Shown here in pieces: positions 41,120 to 50,473 of a stretch of 64,000 nucleotides of DNA (the first letter of the stretch is position 1; each line of letters starts with the position of its first letter). The stretch lies in the NCBI RefSeq assembly GCF_900021155.1, contig NZ_FCNT01000018.1, forward strand, positions 52,582-116,581, written 5' to 3'. This DNA comes from Alistipes sp. CHKCI003 (GTDB lineage Bacteria > Bacteroidota > Bacteroidia > Bacteroidales > Rikenellaceae). Position numbers and translations under genes: made by a program. The notes under the pieces are model-generated. The model had not been told where the DNA came from, ran no database searches, and was given only the letters and a program-made list of their open reading frames with translations.

Positions 41120-43027
41120 ATGGAAAAACCCACGAACGACATACACGCCCTGCTCAAACGCTACTGGGGCTACGACACGTTCCGCCCCATGCAGGAGCGG
41201 ATCATCCGTTCGGTGATGGACGGGCGCGACACGCTGGCGCTGATGCCCACCGGCGGCGGAAAATCGCTCACCTACCAGATTCCGGCGCTCGCAGGTCCCG
41301 GGCTCTGCATCGTTGTTACGCCCCTGATCGCCCTCATGAAGGATCAGACGGACCGCCTGCGGGCCAAGCGCATCCCCGCCGCGGCCATCCACTCGGGACT
41401 GTCGCCGCGGCAGATCGACATCGCCCTCGACAACTGCGCCTACGGCGACACCAAGTTCCTCTACGCAGCTCCCGAACGCCTCGCCACCGAAGCATTCCGC
41501 CTGCGCGTGCAGCGCATGAACGTGCGGCTGCTGGCCGTGGACGAAGCCCACTGCATCTCGCAGTGGGGCTACGATTTCCGCCCCTCGTACCTGCGCATCG
41601 CCGAACTGCGCAAGCAGCTGCCCGAGGGGGTTCCCGTGCTGGCGCTCACGGCCTCGGCGACGGAGGCCGTGGCCGAAGACATCATGCGGCAGCTCCGTTT
41701 CGCCGAGCCGCACGTTCTGCGGAGCAGCTTCGCACGGCCCAACCTCTCGTACAGCGTCCGCCGCACGGAGGACAAGAACGGACAACTGCTGCGCATCGCG
41801 CACAACGTCGCGGGTTCGGGCATCGTCTATGTCCGCACGCGCGAGGGCACGGAACAGGTCGCCGACCTCTTGCGCAACGAGGGGATCGCAGCCGCGGCCT
41901 ACCACGGCGGCATGGCCCACGCGGAACGCTCCGCACGGCAGGAGGAGTGGCTCTCGGGCAAGGTGCGCGTGATGGCGGCTACGAACGCCTTCGGCATGGG
42001 GATCGACAAACCCGACGTACGGTTCGTGGTCCACTACACCCCGTGCGACTCGCTGGAAAGCTACTATCAGGAGGCCGGCCGTGCGGGCCGCGACGGCGGG
42101 CGCAGCTACGCCGTGCTGCTCGTCTCGCCCGACGACGAAGGGCGGATCGTCCGGCGCTTCGAGGCCGAATTCCCCCCCATAGCGAAGATCAAGGAGATCT
42201 ACTCGAAGATCTGCTCCTACCTCCGCGTCGGCATCGGCGACGGCGCCGAAGCGTCGTTTCTGTTCAACATACACGACTTCTGCGCACGCGAACGCTACTA
42301 CACCGGCACGGTGCAGAGCGCGCTGAAACTCCTTCAGCAGAACGGCTACATGACCCTCACCGACGAACAGGAGAACCCCGCACGGGTGATGTTCTGCGTC
42401 AGCCGCGACGACCTCTACAAGGTGCGCGTGCAGCGCGACGAGCTGGACCACTTCATCCGCACGCTGTTGCGTCTCTACGACGGCGTCTTCGTCGACTTCC
42501 GCCCCATCGACGAAGGTCAGCTGGCCCTGTGGAGCGGCTACACCGTGGAGCGCGTCAAGGAGCTCCTGAAACGCCTCTGGCAACTGCGCCTCATCCGCTA
42601 CATCCCCTCGAACCGTTCGCCGATCCTCTTCTTCAACGAGGAACGGCTCCCCGAAGCCGACCTCTACATCGCTCCCGAGACCTATCGCCTGCGGCAGAAA
42701 CTCATCCGCGAACGGTTCGAGGGGATGCTCGCCTACGCCGCGAACGATGAGGAGTGCCGGAGCGTCGTGCTGGAGCGCTATTTCGGCAGCCCGGCCCCCG
42801 TGCCGTGCGGCGTCTGCGACGTGTGCCTCGCCCGCCGCCGTGCCGGCAGACGCCCAGCGGCCGACCCGGGCGCGATCCTGCGCCTGCTCTCCGCGGGTCC
42901 GCTCCATCCCGCGGAGCTCGCCGCACGCATCGGCGGGAGCGCCGACGCCGCAGCAGCAGCCGTGGAGCGACTGCTGGCCTCGGGCGAGATTTCGACCCTG
43001 CCGAACGGAAAACTGACGATTAAATGA
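41120..43027 (+). CDS. recQ: RecQ-family ATP-dependent DNA helicase
   Basis: 635 residues from the ATG at 41120, which starts the standard RecQ N-terminus (LLKRYWGYDTFRPMQERII, the zero motif). Superfamily 2 motifs are complete: Walker A PTGGGKSLTYQIPA (Lys48), DEAH at 141-144 in LAVDEAHCISQWGYDFRPSY, ALTASAT, and motifs IV-VI including ATNAFGMGIDKPDVRFVVHY and YQEAGRAGRDGG. The zinc-binding region shows CGVCDVCLARR, and the winged-helix part follows at the C-terminus. It lacks a clear HRDC domain. RecQ unwinds 3'-overhang and branched DNA in recombination and repair. It is a single gene with promoter-like boxes at two distances. Confidence 0.94.
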   Translation: MEKPTNDIHALLKRYWGYDTFRPMQERIIRSVMDGRDTLALMPTGGGKSLTYQIPALAGPGLCIVVTPLIALMKDQTDRLRAKRIPAAAIHSGLSPRQIDIALDNCAYGDTKFLYAAPERLATEAFRLRVQRMNVRLLAVDEAHCISQWGYDFRPSYLRIAELRKQLPEGVPVLALTASATEAVAEDIMRQLRFAEPHVLRSSFARPNLSYSVRRTEDKNGQLLRIAHNVAGSGIVYVRTREGTEQVADLLRNEGIAAAAYHGGMAHAERSARQEEWLSGKVRVMAATNAFGMGIDKPDVRFVVHYTPCDSLESYYQEAGRAGRDGGRSYAVLLVSPDDEGRIVRRFEAEFPPIAKIKEIYSKICSYLRVGIGDGAEASFLFNIHDFCARERYYTGTVQSALKLLQQNGYMTLTDEQENPARVMFCVSRDDLYKVRVQRDELDHFIRTLLRLYDGVFVDFRPIDEGQLALWSGYTVERVKELLKRLWQLRLIRYIPSNRSPILFFNEERLPEADLYIAPETYRLRQKLIRERFEGMLAYAANDEECRSVVLERYFGSPAPVPCGVCDVCLARRRAGRRPAADPGAILRLLSAGPLHPAELAARIGGSADAAAAAVERLLASGEISTLPNGKLTIK

Positions 43028-43070
43028 ATGTATTTTTCGGATTCGCCCCGTACATTCCGGTCCGGCGAAA

Positions 43071-43098
43071 CCGAATGAAACTTCGTTTTCGCGCCCGG
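43071..43098. repeat. Palindromic repeat copy B, after recQ
   Basis: TCCGGCGAAACCGAATGAAA ... CTTCGTTTTCGCGCCCGG, related to copy A. It is followed by CTTTTCGCATTTCG, a decayed form of the CTTTTCGTATCTTTG element. Confidence 0.5.
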
Positions 43099-43133
43099 CT
43101 TTTCGCATTTCGGCTGCGCCTCGGATACTCCGT

Positions 43134-43185
43134 CCGGGCAAAACCGAATAAAATTCGTTTTTGCGCCCGACTTTTCGTATCTTTG
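43134..43185. repeat. Palindromic repeat copy C with attached -7 box
   Basis: CCGGGCAAAACCGAA ... TTCGTTTTTGCGCCCG, then ACTTTTCGTATCTTTG with an exact TAnnTTTG box at 43178-43185. No intact gene follows it; the next coding-like sequence is an integrase remnant 380 bases downstream. Confidence 0.6.
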
Positions 43186-43563
43186 ATGTAGTCTGTATAT
43201 GTTTAATTGACTACGAGCAGATTATGAAGGACTCGCATGAGATAAGCTAACGGATAAGAAAAAGGGAAGTGTTCGGGGACACTCTATTTCTCATGCTTTC
43301 AAATAACTCTTCTGCGACAAAGATAAGAATAAAAACTGAGAATTAGAGCGAATTGGGGCAGAAGGTTGAAAACAATAGATTTAGAGAGGAACGGACTGCG
43401 CTGTCGAAGCCAAACTGAAGCCATCGAAAAGCCAATAGAAACCGGAATTACGTTACTAAATCGTTACCGCATCTATTTCCGAATAGCTTTTCAGCTTGTT
43501 GCGTTGGATCTACCAACAACAAATAACTCTATTCAACGTATTAACCTTAAATTTATTAGAGTT

Positions 43564-43752
43564 ATGGCAAAAAGCACTTTCAAAGTCCTGTTCTATTTGA
43601 TACATCAATCCGCGTAGAATGGCAAAGTCCCCATTATAGGGCGTATCACGACCAACGGCACGATTTCGCAATTCAGTTGCAAGTTATCCGTTGCTCCCGT
43701 ATTCTGGGATACGAAAGCCAAAAAGCCTCCGGCAAGAGTGGCACGGTATTAA
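43564..43752 (+). pseudogene. N-terminal remnant of a second tyrosine-type integrase
   Basis: The frame from ATG 43564 reads MAKSTFKVLFYLIHQSA, hits TAG at 43615, then continues in frame as NGKVPIIGRITTNGTISQF and SCKLSVAPVFWDTKAKKPP before TAA at 43750. This is the characteristic arm-binding N-terminus of Bacteroidetes integrases of conjugative and mobilisable transposons. The core and catalytic domains are missing. The surrounding 43186-43790 has lower GC than the core genome and no other gene, consistent with the scar of an insertion. Confidence 0.72.
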
Positions 43753-43789
43753 GAAAAGCTGGAAAATATAAGCAACTCACATTTAAGCT

Positions 43790-43823
43790 AAAAGCACAAG
43801 GGATAGCATTGCCATCCCTTGTG
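43790..43823 (-). terminator. Terminator of the LPP20/BACON operon
   Basis: On the minus strand CACAAGGGAT pairs with ATCCCTTGTG around a 9-base loop and is followed by CTTTTAGC. It starts 10 bases after the stop of the last gene. Confidence 0.75.
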
Positions 43824-43833
43824 TTTATATTGT

Positions 43834-45321
43834 TTAATGAATGCGAATAACCTTAGCTGCCGTTTGTTTGAACTGCGGCATGGCGTTTCCGATGGGCGCT
43901 CCGATATAAGTAGGATCGCAAACAAGGTATTTACGATCGTCAAGCATAAGATAGTCTCCTGCAATCTCTTCACCGAAAGATACCGCAGTAGCCAGATGGT
44001 TCGGATAATGGAGCAACACGACGTCCAATCCGAGCAGGTCGCGCACCAAAATCGAATAGAAAATCGCGCGATCCTCGCAGTCCGAATAAGGGTAATAGAG
44101 CGTTTCGTCGGCGAAAAGCGGTCGTTCGTACCCGAACTGCTCCTCATCTGTTTTATACTCGAAAGCCGTTTGTACGAAATCGATCAGCGTATTGGCAGCC
44201 TCCGATTTCGATTTTCCGGCAATACACCGGCGCAGAACGGGATACAACTGCTCCTTTGCCCATGCACTCAACGAACTCCGAGAATATAAATCCCATCCGA
44301 TACGGGGGTATTCGTCGTAAAAGTCGATCAAATTACGGTTGGTTTTAACGATAGCCGAAATGTCGGGATAACGTTCTGATGCGAACCGACGCGGTTCGGA
44401 AGGACGGATCGCCAACAACGGTTCCGTAGTAATTTGCAATGAGAAAAACTGTTCTTTCGGAAATTCGCGGTCGAAAACGTGAAATGACTGCTGCCGTACG
44501 GTTGGGTCTGCCACGTAATAGCGGTGTCCGTCGACGGTCAAATAGGGCATTTCATATATATCGTCTTCGGATGGCAACAACAACACGAGCCGGTCGTCGG
44601 TACGGGCAATACGCACTTTATATCCCGATTGAGTCAGAATATACATTTGCAACAGACGAGCTTCGTTCCGTTCCGAATCTGAAAAAAAAGCGGTTGCCAT
44701 ACATTCGACCAAACGCATGTAACCCCAGTCGCAAAGACGCAGCCGGTCGCGCCATGCAAGGCATTCGGCGACGATCGTGAGATAAGCATCCGACGACAAT
44801 CGTGTCCACGCATCGGCCACCGCATTTTCATTGATATTTCGCAATGTGAAATGATGGCCTGCATCGAGCGATACCGTACAGGGAGTGCCGTAAAACTCGA
44901 ATGCGAATGACGGCTGTACGGGCCGTTCCGGTACCGGTAGCGGAACGACCGGCTGCGGGGGCCGTACGGGATCGGGACTCGGGATCACGTTGTCGAATGG
45001 AATCGGGTCGTTCGACGGCCCTGCATTCGGGTCTTTTACCGCCGGTCGCGGCGGCTCGGGACGGTCGGGAACCGGCTCGGCAGGCTGCGCATCGAACTGC
45101 GGCCATGCGCGACGCATATATTCCGCAAATTCGGCATTTACGCGGTCGCGGTACTCCTTAAAATCTCGTTGTTGCTGTTTCTTGTAGTTATTGAAATCGG
45201 ACAATGCCTGTCGTTTGTATTCTTCAAATGACTGAGCATGGATTTCAGATATACTGACAAATAGGTACCCTAATAAGGCAATACCTACCCTTATATTACG
45301 GCTACTCATACGTTCCCACAT
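43834..45321 (-). CDS. Exported transglutaminase-like protein with coiled-coil and proline-rich N-terminus
   Basis: 495 residues from the first ATG (45321); an in-frame ATG at 45309 would give a simpler signal peptide. After the signal (near EIHAQ) comes a charged coiled coil (SFEEYKRQALSDFNNYKKQQQRDFKEYRDRV), then a proline-rich linker at about 75-140. A large domain follows. The C-terminal part resembles the transglutaminase-like cysteine fold: Cys415 in YSDCEDRAIFYS, His442 in YPNHLATAV and Asp469 in VCDPTYIGAPIG make a Cys-His-Asp triad in the right order. It could be a peptidase or cross-linking enzyme acting outside the cell. It is the last gene of a five-gene operon and overlaps the preceding gene. 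Confidence 0.72.
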   Translation of the reverse strand: MWERMSSRNIRVGIALLGYLFVSISEIHAQSFEEYKRQALSDFNNYKKQQQRDFKEYRDRVNAEFAEYMRRAWPQFDAQPAEPVPDRPEPPRPAVKDPNAGPSNDPIPFDNVIPSPDPVRPPQPVVPLPVPERPVQPSFAFEFYGTPCTVSLDAGHHFTLRNINENAVADAWTRLSSDAYLTIVAECLAWRDRLRLCDWGYMRLVECMATAFFSDSERNEARLLQMYILTQSGYKVRIARTDDRLVLLLPSEDDIYEMPYLTVDGHRYYVADPTVRQQSFHVFDREFPKEQFFSLQITTEPLLAIRPSEPRRFASERYPDISAIVKTNRNLIDFYDEYPRIGWDLYSRSSLSAWAKEQLYPVLRRCIAGKSKSEAANTLIDFVQTAFEYKTDEEQFGYERPLFADETLYYPYSDCEDRAIFYSILVRDLLGLDVVLLHYPNHLATAVSFGEEIAGDYLMLDDRKYLVCDPTYIGAPIGNAMPQFKQTAAKVIRIH

Positions 45322-45829
45322 TTACGCATTCATATTTAAACTCATTAGACGATTTCAGTATGTGACCGGATGCATCTTCCCGTTCAATACAATGATTCCG
45401 ATATTCATGTTGCGATCGTGTTTTATTCCTTTCCGAATCCTCTTCATACGTAACAATCAACACGATATCCGTTTGTGTCTCTTTGTCCGTTTTTAGAGAT
45501 GATGAGATAAATTTATAATTTATTAAAGTTCCACGACCAATGGAGATCGTTACGGTTTCTTCCTCTTCATCCATAATATCGGATAGTATTTGGAAACGGC
45601 AGGTCTTAATACTATTCACTGTTGTAATTTTTTCACGATCTTTTTCCGTGGATTTACCTACATGAACAGCGCTACATGTGATATATCGGCAAAGAGCATC
45701 CATAAACGCCTCTTGGCGACGTATCAATGGGTCGGAGTTCTTAGAAACTCCGACCCAAAGAGATGTATCCTGTGCATGCAGTTGCTCTGTAAAAATCGCT
45801 AAACCGACGAATAATAGAAATTTTTTCAT
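45302..45829 (-). CDS. Small exported protein, LPP20-like
   Basis: 175 residues with a signal peptide cut near LHAQ. The mature start SLWVGVSKNSDPLIRRQEAFMDALCRY has the Trp-Val-Gly then Ala-rich helix pattern of LPP20-type domains. The rest alternates strands (TVTISIGRGTLINYKFISSS, QTDIVLIVTYEEDSERNKT). No catalytic motif. It overlaps the next gene by 8-20 bases depending on that gene's start, and lies six bases after the large BACON protein gene, so it belongs to the same operon. Function unknown. Confidence 0.68.
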   Translation of the reverse strand: MKKFLLFVGLAIFTEQLHAQDTSLWVGVSKNSDPLIRRQEAFMDALCRYITCSAVHVGKSTEKDREKITTVNSIKTCRFQILSDIMDEEEETVTISIGRGTLINYKFISSSLKTDKETQTDIVLIVTYEEDSERNKTRSQHEYRNHCIEREDASGHILKSSNEFKYECVNVGTYE

Positions 45830-45835
45830 AACGCC

Positions 45836-48800
45836 TTACTCTAAAACCGGACAAGCATAGCCGTCGATCGTTTCGTATTTCCAGCGTTTATAGGTCGTTG
45901 TACCAGAATTGGACGAAACCCAGCTATTCAACAATGATACGATATCTGTTGAATTTCCTTGCAAGAAACATCCAGAGGTAGTACGTGTGTACCAATGTGT
46001 TATGTCATAAGATTTATCATTCTCTATCGCATATTCTTGTCCAATGTTATTGGCCACATCATATAACCAATATGTCGTTCCTGAAAGGAACATCCCGCTA
46101 TCGCTATCTTTAAAGTTGTAACCACCAGAGGGGTAATCAAGAGAATAATGTCCACATATTGTGCAATTTGAATTATTGATGCAATTAAACACATTCACGA
46201 TTGTTTTAAAGTAGAAATAATTACCATATCTATTGTTGTGCGCGCAGCAATATAATTTAATTCTTCCACAGATGCCGCCTCTATTATTACCCGTTATATC
46301 TCCGCAATTGAAAGAATTAGCAATTGAAGTTGTTAATCTCATTGATGATGCCGCCATATTGCTCCCAGTATAAATAAGTTCAACACTACCAATGATTCCT
46401 CCTGCATCATCACCTGAAATTATACCGAAATTAGAACAGTTTTGGATTCGCCCACAATCAAAAGTTCCGGAAGATGCAGATTTTGAGCTCTCAGCAACTA
46501 TTCCCCCAACTATTCCATTTCCACTAATTGAACCATAATTTATACATCCGTCAATAATTCCGTTGTCCGAATTAGTTGCAACAATGCCCCCTGTAATCAC
46601 GTTATAGCCAGTTGACTGAATTTTGCCTTTATTTGTGCAACTTTCAATTTTTCCAGAATTAGACAAGCAAATACCAGCGATATTATTACTGTTTGATGTT
46701 ATAAAACAATTGTTGACACAATTTGTTATTGTTCCAGTATTTGTAAGACATATACCAGCATTTTGCGAAGTCCCACTAATTTGAATATTCATCACGGTTC
46801 CACTTACTGCAGAAAAAATTGATGACGTCACTCCAGTCAAAAGCATATTATTACCATCAAACGTACCCGCAAATGTTCCAGAGCGCGACCATGCATGGTT
46901 GTTCAGCCCAATATTGGTTGTCATCTTAAAAACAACTCCTGAATAAGTTGTTCCCGATGATACTCGATCCAATAATAATCTTAGTTGATCTGCCGAATTG
47001 ATGATGATGGGATCGCTTTCCGTTCCCATGCCGCCACCGAATTTCGTAGCCACCGATACACCGTCCCAAATGTCGATATCCGTATCTGTCGTCGTAAACG
47101 ATGCGTCGTCGCTGTATCCCGTTCCTTTCGAATTGATTGCATAAGCCCGCACATAAACCGTTGTCAGCAAAGGCAGATCTTGTAATTTCGTTTTGAATGA
47201 ATTACCAACTTCGCAGGGGACTTTATTGTCGTATATGGTCGGATCGGGATTGGTCGCCCAACAAAAACCGCATTCGGTTATCGAGGCATTCCCTGTTTCC
47301 GCAACCGTTGCCGAAGCATAGGCGGTCGTCCGGCCGACGTTCTCGATGACAACCGGACTCAATTTCGGAACGGTGACGGCCAACGTCGTAAATTCCGCCT
47401 CTTTGCTATAGGCGACTCCCATTGCATTTTTGGCATAGGCGCGTATATGATAGGTCGTACCTTCTTCCAATCCGGTAATATTTTTCCCGAGTTCGGCCGA
47501 AGAGGGATCGCATGCAATCTTCGCCCCGCTTTCGACGGTCGGAGCGGCACCTTTCGAATAGCAGAATCCACATTCGGAAATGGCCGAATTGCCGTCCGAT
47601 TCGATTTTGCTGACGACGGTCGCACTCGTCGTCTGAATATTGGATACGGTTATTTCTGTCAACGACGGAAGTGCGACTTCTTCGGTCGTTGTAAATTGTT
47701 TTTCATTACCGTAAAATACATTGCCATCCGAGGTTCGAACATAAGCCCGAACATGATAGTTCGTTTCTTTGGCCAATTCGGTAATCCGGCATGAAAAGCG
47801 ATCTTCCGCTCTCGTAACGTACTCCGTGCGCGTTTTAACCGAGGACGGAATCGACCGGGAAACCAAAGCCGACAGTTTGTCATTGTCGGCAACCGTATAA
47901 TTGTCTTCGACTGTCGGTGCCGATTTCGTACTCCAGCAAACACCTCGCTCTTTTATCGTATGCCCTCCGTTGTCGGCGATGACACCTCCGCAGGTCGCTG
48001 CGTTATGGACGATCTCGGTGACATCGGAAGTTGTCAGCCGAACATCGTTTTTTGCAGTCGTAAATACATTCTCTTCGCCATAAGCAGTTCCCTTTTCGTT
48101 GGTTGCATAAGCTCGTATATAGTAAATCGTGTGAGATTCCAATCCGGTTATTTCACTGGAGAACGCCATTGTCTCCGTCGCTTCGCCGAGATTCGTGTAT
48201 TTCCCTGTCTGTAAGGTCGGCTCCGCTGTTTTGCTCCAGACATGGCCATAGGCTGTTACCTTACCGACATTGCCCAACGACGTGATATTGCCTTTGGCTA
48301 CGGCTGTAGTACTCGTGATTTCGGTAACGGCTCCGCTCGTTACCGACGGTAAAGTCGGCAATCCGGCAGTGGTGAATGTCAGTTCCTTTTCACTATATAC
48401 GATACCGACGTTGTTTTCGGCATAAGCCCGAAAATAATATTTCGTATCGGATTTCAGATCGTTTGCGACACTTTCGAACGCTGTCGGCGCCGTGCAGTCT
48501 CCCAAATTGGAATATGAGTCTTCGAGTGTTGGTGTAGGTTGTTCGCTCCAGCAAAATCCGTATTTCGTCACTTTCGAACTTCCGACCGATACCATCGTCC
48601 CGTGCAATACCGCGCTATTGTAAGTTGCATCGGTCGCATTTTCGACCGATACCGTAGGTTTCTCATTTACGGCGACCTCCATTTTTACAGGAACGACGAC
48701 GTTTCCTCCGGAGACGGAGAACGAGATCGTCGCATTATACTTTCCAGCAGATAATCCTTCGCGTGTAACAATCGCCTCCAAGTAATCGGTTTTTGTTACC

Positions 48801-49552
48801 GACCCGGATTCTTTATTCAATACCAACCATTCGTTAGACGATTCGACCGTATATTTCAAAGTCCCGGAACCTGTATTTTTCAATGTCAGTTGTATGGAAT
48901 TCGTAAGCGATCCGAAGTTTAACTCTTCGGGTTCGATTTCGAGATTCACACTTTCTACGGACATAGAAACGGGTATTTTTTGGCTCCCTCCGTTCGAGGT
49001 GACAACGATCATTCCGTTATAATCACCGCGATCCATTTCCGTACGCGAAACCGTAACGACGACGGGGGACGATTCTTTATTGGTCGTTCCGCTGACGGGG
49101 GAACAGGACAGCCATGCGATATCCTCGTCGATGTTCCATTGTAAAGTTCCTTTTCCCGCATTGGTGATGTCGATAGCAAGCGTTGCGGTTTCCTCCCCGA
49201 AATCCAATTCTTTAGGCATTACATTCAAAATCGGAGTGATCGGTTCCATCGAAATCTGGACGTTCGATGCCGTACCGGCCTTTACGGAAACTTTTTGCGT
49301 CTGACTGACATAATCGTCTTTGGTGAAAGTCAGTGTATATTCCTGTGGGTCGATATTATCGAACAGGAAATTTCCTTCTGTACCGGTCACTTGGGACGTT
49401 CCTCCCGGTGTCAGAGAAACTTTTACGCCGGCTAACGGTTCCTTCGTTATTTCATCGGCGACAGTACCGGCGATACCGCCGAAAGTATCCACTTCGCTCT
49501 CGCTACATCCGAAACAAAGCAAGACCAACAAGAAAAGAGAAAGGCGTTTCAT
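45836..49552 (-). CDS. Large surface lipoprotein: carboxypeptidase-like, two BACON, five Fn3-like domains and GLUG-like C-terminus
   Basis: 1238 residues, lipobox CFGC (Cys16). Domains in order: a carboxypeptidase-regulatory-like domain at about 25-105 (GTVADEITKEPLAGVKVSL, EGNFLFDNIDPQEYTL); two BACON-like domains at about 110-290 (WNIDEDIAWLSCSPVSGT, YTVESSNEWLVLNKESGSV); and five repeats at about 295-800, each with a 'YGFCWS...PT' core (YGFCWSEQPTPTL, YGHVWSKTAEPTL, RGVCWSTKSAPTV, CGFCYSKGAAPTV, CGFCWATNPDPTI). A C-terminal beta-helix-like region has GLUG-type turns (GGIVATNSDNGIIDGCINYGSI). BACON domains are linked to carbohydrate or mucin binding. The codon use is visibly more AT-rich than the housekeeping genes, suggesting transfer. 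Confidence 0.82.
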   Translation of the reverse strand: MKRLSLFLLVLLCFGCSESEVDTFGGIAGTVADEITKEPLAGVKVSLTPGGTSQVTGTEGNFLFDNIDPQEYTLTFTKDDYVSQTQKVSVKAGTASNVQISMEPITPILNVMPKELDFGEETATLAIDITNAGKGTLQWNIDEDIAWLSCSPVSGTTNKESSPVVVTVSRTEMDRGDYNGMIVVTSNGGSQKIPVSMSVESVNLEIEPEELNFGSLTNSIQLTLKNTGSGTLKYTVESSNEWLVLNKESGSVTKTDYLEAIVTREGLSAGKYNATISFSVSGGNVVVPVKMEVAVNEKPTVSVENATDATYNSAVLHGTMVSVGSSKVTKYGFCWSEQPTPTLEDSYSNLGDCTAPTAFESVANDLKSDTKYYFRAYAENNVGIVYSEKELTFTTAGLPTLPSVTSGAVTEITSTTAVAKGNITSLGNVGKVTAYGHVWSKTAEPTLQTGKYTNLGEATETMAFSSEITGLESHTIYYIRAYATNEKGTAYGEENVFTTAKNDVRLTTSDVTEIVHNAATCGGVIADNGGHTIKERGVCWSTKSAPTVEDNYTVADNDKLSALVSRSIPSSVKTRTEYVTRAEDRFSCRITELAKETNYHVRAYVRTSDGNVFYGNEKQFTTTEEVALPSLTEITVSNIQTTSATVVSKIESDGNSAISECGFCYSKGAAPTVESGAKIACDPSSAELGKNITGLEEGTTYHIRAYAKNAMGVAYSKEAEFTTLAVTVPKLSPVVIENVGRTTAYASATVAETGNASITECGFCWATNPDPTIYDNKVPCEVGNSFKTKLQDLPLLTTVYVRAYAINSKGTGYSDDASFTTTDTDIDIWDGVSVATKFGGGMGTESDPIIINSADQLRLLLDRVSSGTTYSGVVFKMTTNIGLNNHAWSRSGTFAGTFDGNNMLLTGVTSSIFSAVSGTVMNIQISGTSQNAGICLTNTGTITNCVNNCFITSNSNNIAGICLSNSGKIESCTNKGKIQSTGYNVITGGIVATNSDNGIIDGCINYGSISGNGIVGGIVAESSKSASSGTFDCGRIQNCSNFGIISGDDAGGIIGSVELIYTGSNMAASSMRLTTSIANSFNCGDITGNNRGGICGRIKLYCCAHNNRYGNYFYFKTIVNVFNCINNSNCTICGHYSLDYPSGGYNFKDSDSGMFLSGTTYWLYDVANNIGQEYAIENDKSYDITHWYTRTTSGCFLQGNSTDIVSLLNSWVSSNSGTTTYKRWKYETIDGYACPVLE

Positions 49553-49569
49553 AAGATGATGAATATCCG

Positions 49570-50472
49570 TTAAAAAGTAACCGCTGCGATCATTCCGGCA
49601 CTACCGTCCGGCATCACGGCCGGTACAAAAGAGTATGTTTGTCCATTTCCATTTCTTCGATGGACTACGATACGTCGTGCTCCGGGAGCCGCTATCGCAT
49701 CGATTAAATTATAGACGTAGAGTGCGGCGGCGGCTCCGATGCAAATATTGCGTGCAGTAGCGAAATGGTCGGCTTTGGTCGAATAAGTTTTTATGTGATT
49801 TATATTGTGTGTTTGGGCTATTTTCCGGGCATAGTCCGAACGCTGGCTTTCGGTAAAGACGATTCCTGCCGCTAATGCCGCACACCCCCCGAGGATCAGG
49901 CCGCCCTTGAGATTGGCTCCTTTGTGGAATTGGCCCCAGCCCGGAATGATCGCCGACCGCCACAGTCCACGGGCGCCGTAGCGGGTTGTCAGTTCGATAT
50001 TATCGAACAAAGGGGCCTTGCCTAATTCGGATTTGGCATAGAGTTTCGTCAGATAATAATTCCCCGAACGATCCCGTTCCCAATATTCGGCAATGTTTTC
50101 GACGTGCAATTTTATCGCATCGTATTGGGCGTGTGTACTCGTGTGGCTATCGTATTCTACTCGTTCCGTTAATTTGCCGTTATTCCATATTTGGGATAAG
50201 CGTTCCGAAGATTTATTGTCGGAAATCGCTACAACGCCATTTTTCAATCCGGAATTAGCAATCAACTCGGCAAGACATTTTTCGCGAGCATTATCCAGCG
50301 AAGAGGCCGAGGCTGAAACCGTTTCGTACATAAACGATGAATTACTCGGTTTTGGGAGTTTATGAAGCCACTGCGGTTTGATTTTCTCCGACGACCGATA
50401 TTGAGCCGATGCCGTTTCTCCCAAAAGAAACAGCATCGACGCATGGATCAACAGAATTACGAAATGCTTCAT
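49570..50472 (-). CDS. DUF5683-like membrane protein with LPP20-like N-terminal domain
   Basis: 300 residues from the ATG at 50472, which gives a signal peptide (cut near ASAQ). The N-terminal domain PQWLHKLPKPSNSSFMYETVSASASSLDNAREKCLAEL follows the LPP20-like layout of a leading Trp/Pro motif, a strand and an Ala-rich helix. The C-terminal half has the DUF5683 signature of an amphipathic segment plus hydrophobic helices, GLWRSAIIPGWGQFHKGANLKGGLILGG, then a further membrane segment near ICIGAAAALYVYNLIDA. It starts one base after the LPP20 lipoprotein stop, so the two are translationally linked. Function unknown; envelope location is inferred. Confidence 0.72.
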   Translation of the reverse strand: MKHFVILLIHASMLFLLGETASAQYRSSEKIKPQWLHKLPKPSNSSFMYETVSASASSLDNAREKCLAELIANSGLKNGVVAISDNKSSERLSQIWNNGKLTERVEYDSHTSTHAQYDAIKLHVENIAEYWERDRSGNYYLTKLYAKSELGKAPLFDNIELTTRYGARGLWRSAIIPGWGQFHKGANLKGGLILGGCAALAAGIVFTESQRSDYARKIAQTHNINHIKTYSTKADHFATARNICIGAAAALYVYNLIDAIAAPGARRIVVHRRNGNGQTYSFVPAVMPDGSAGMIAAVTF

Positions 50473-50473
50473 A

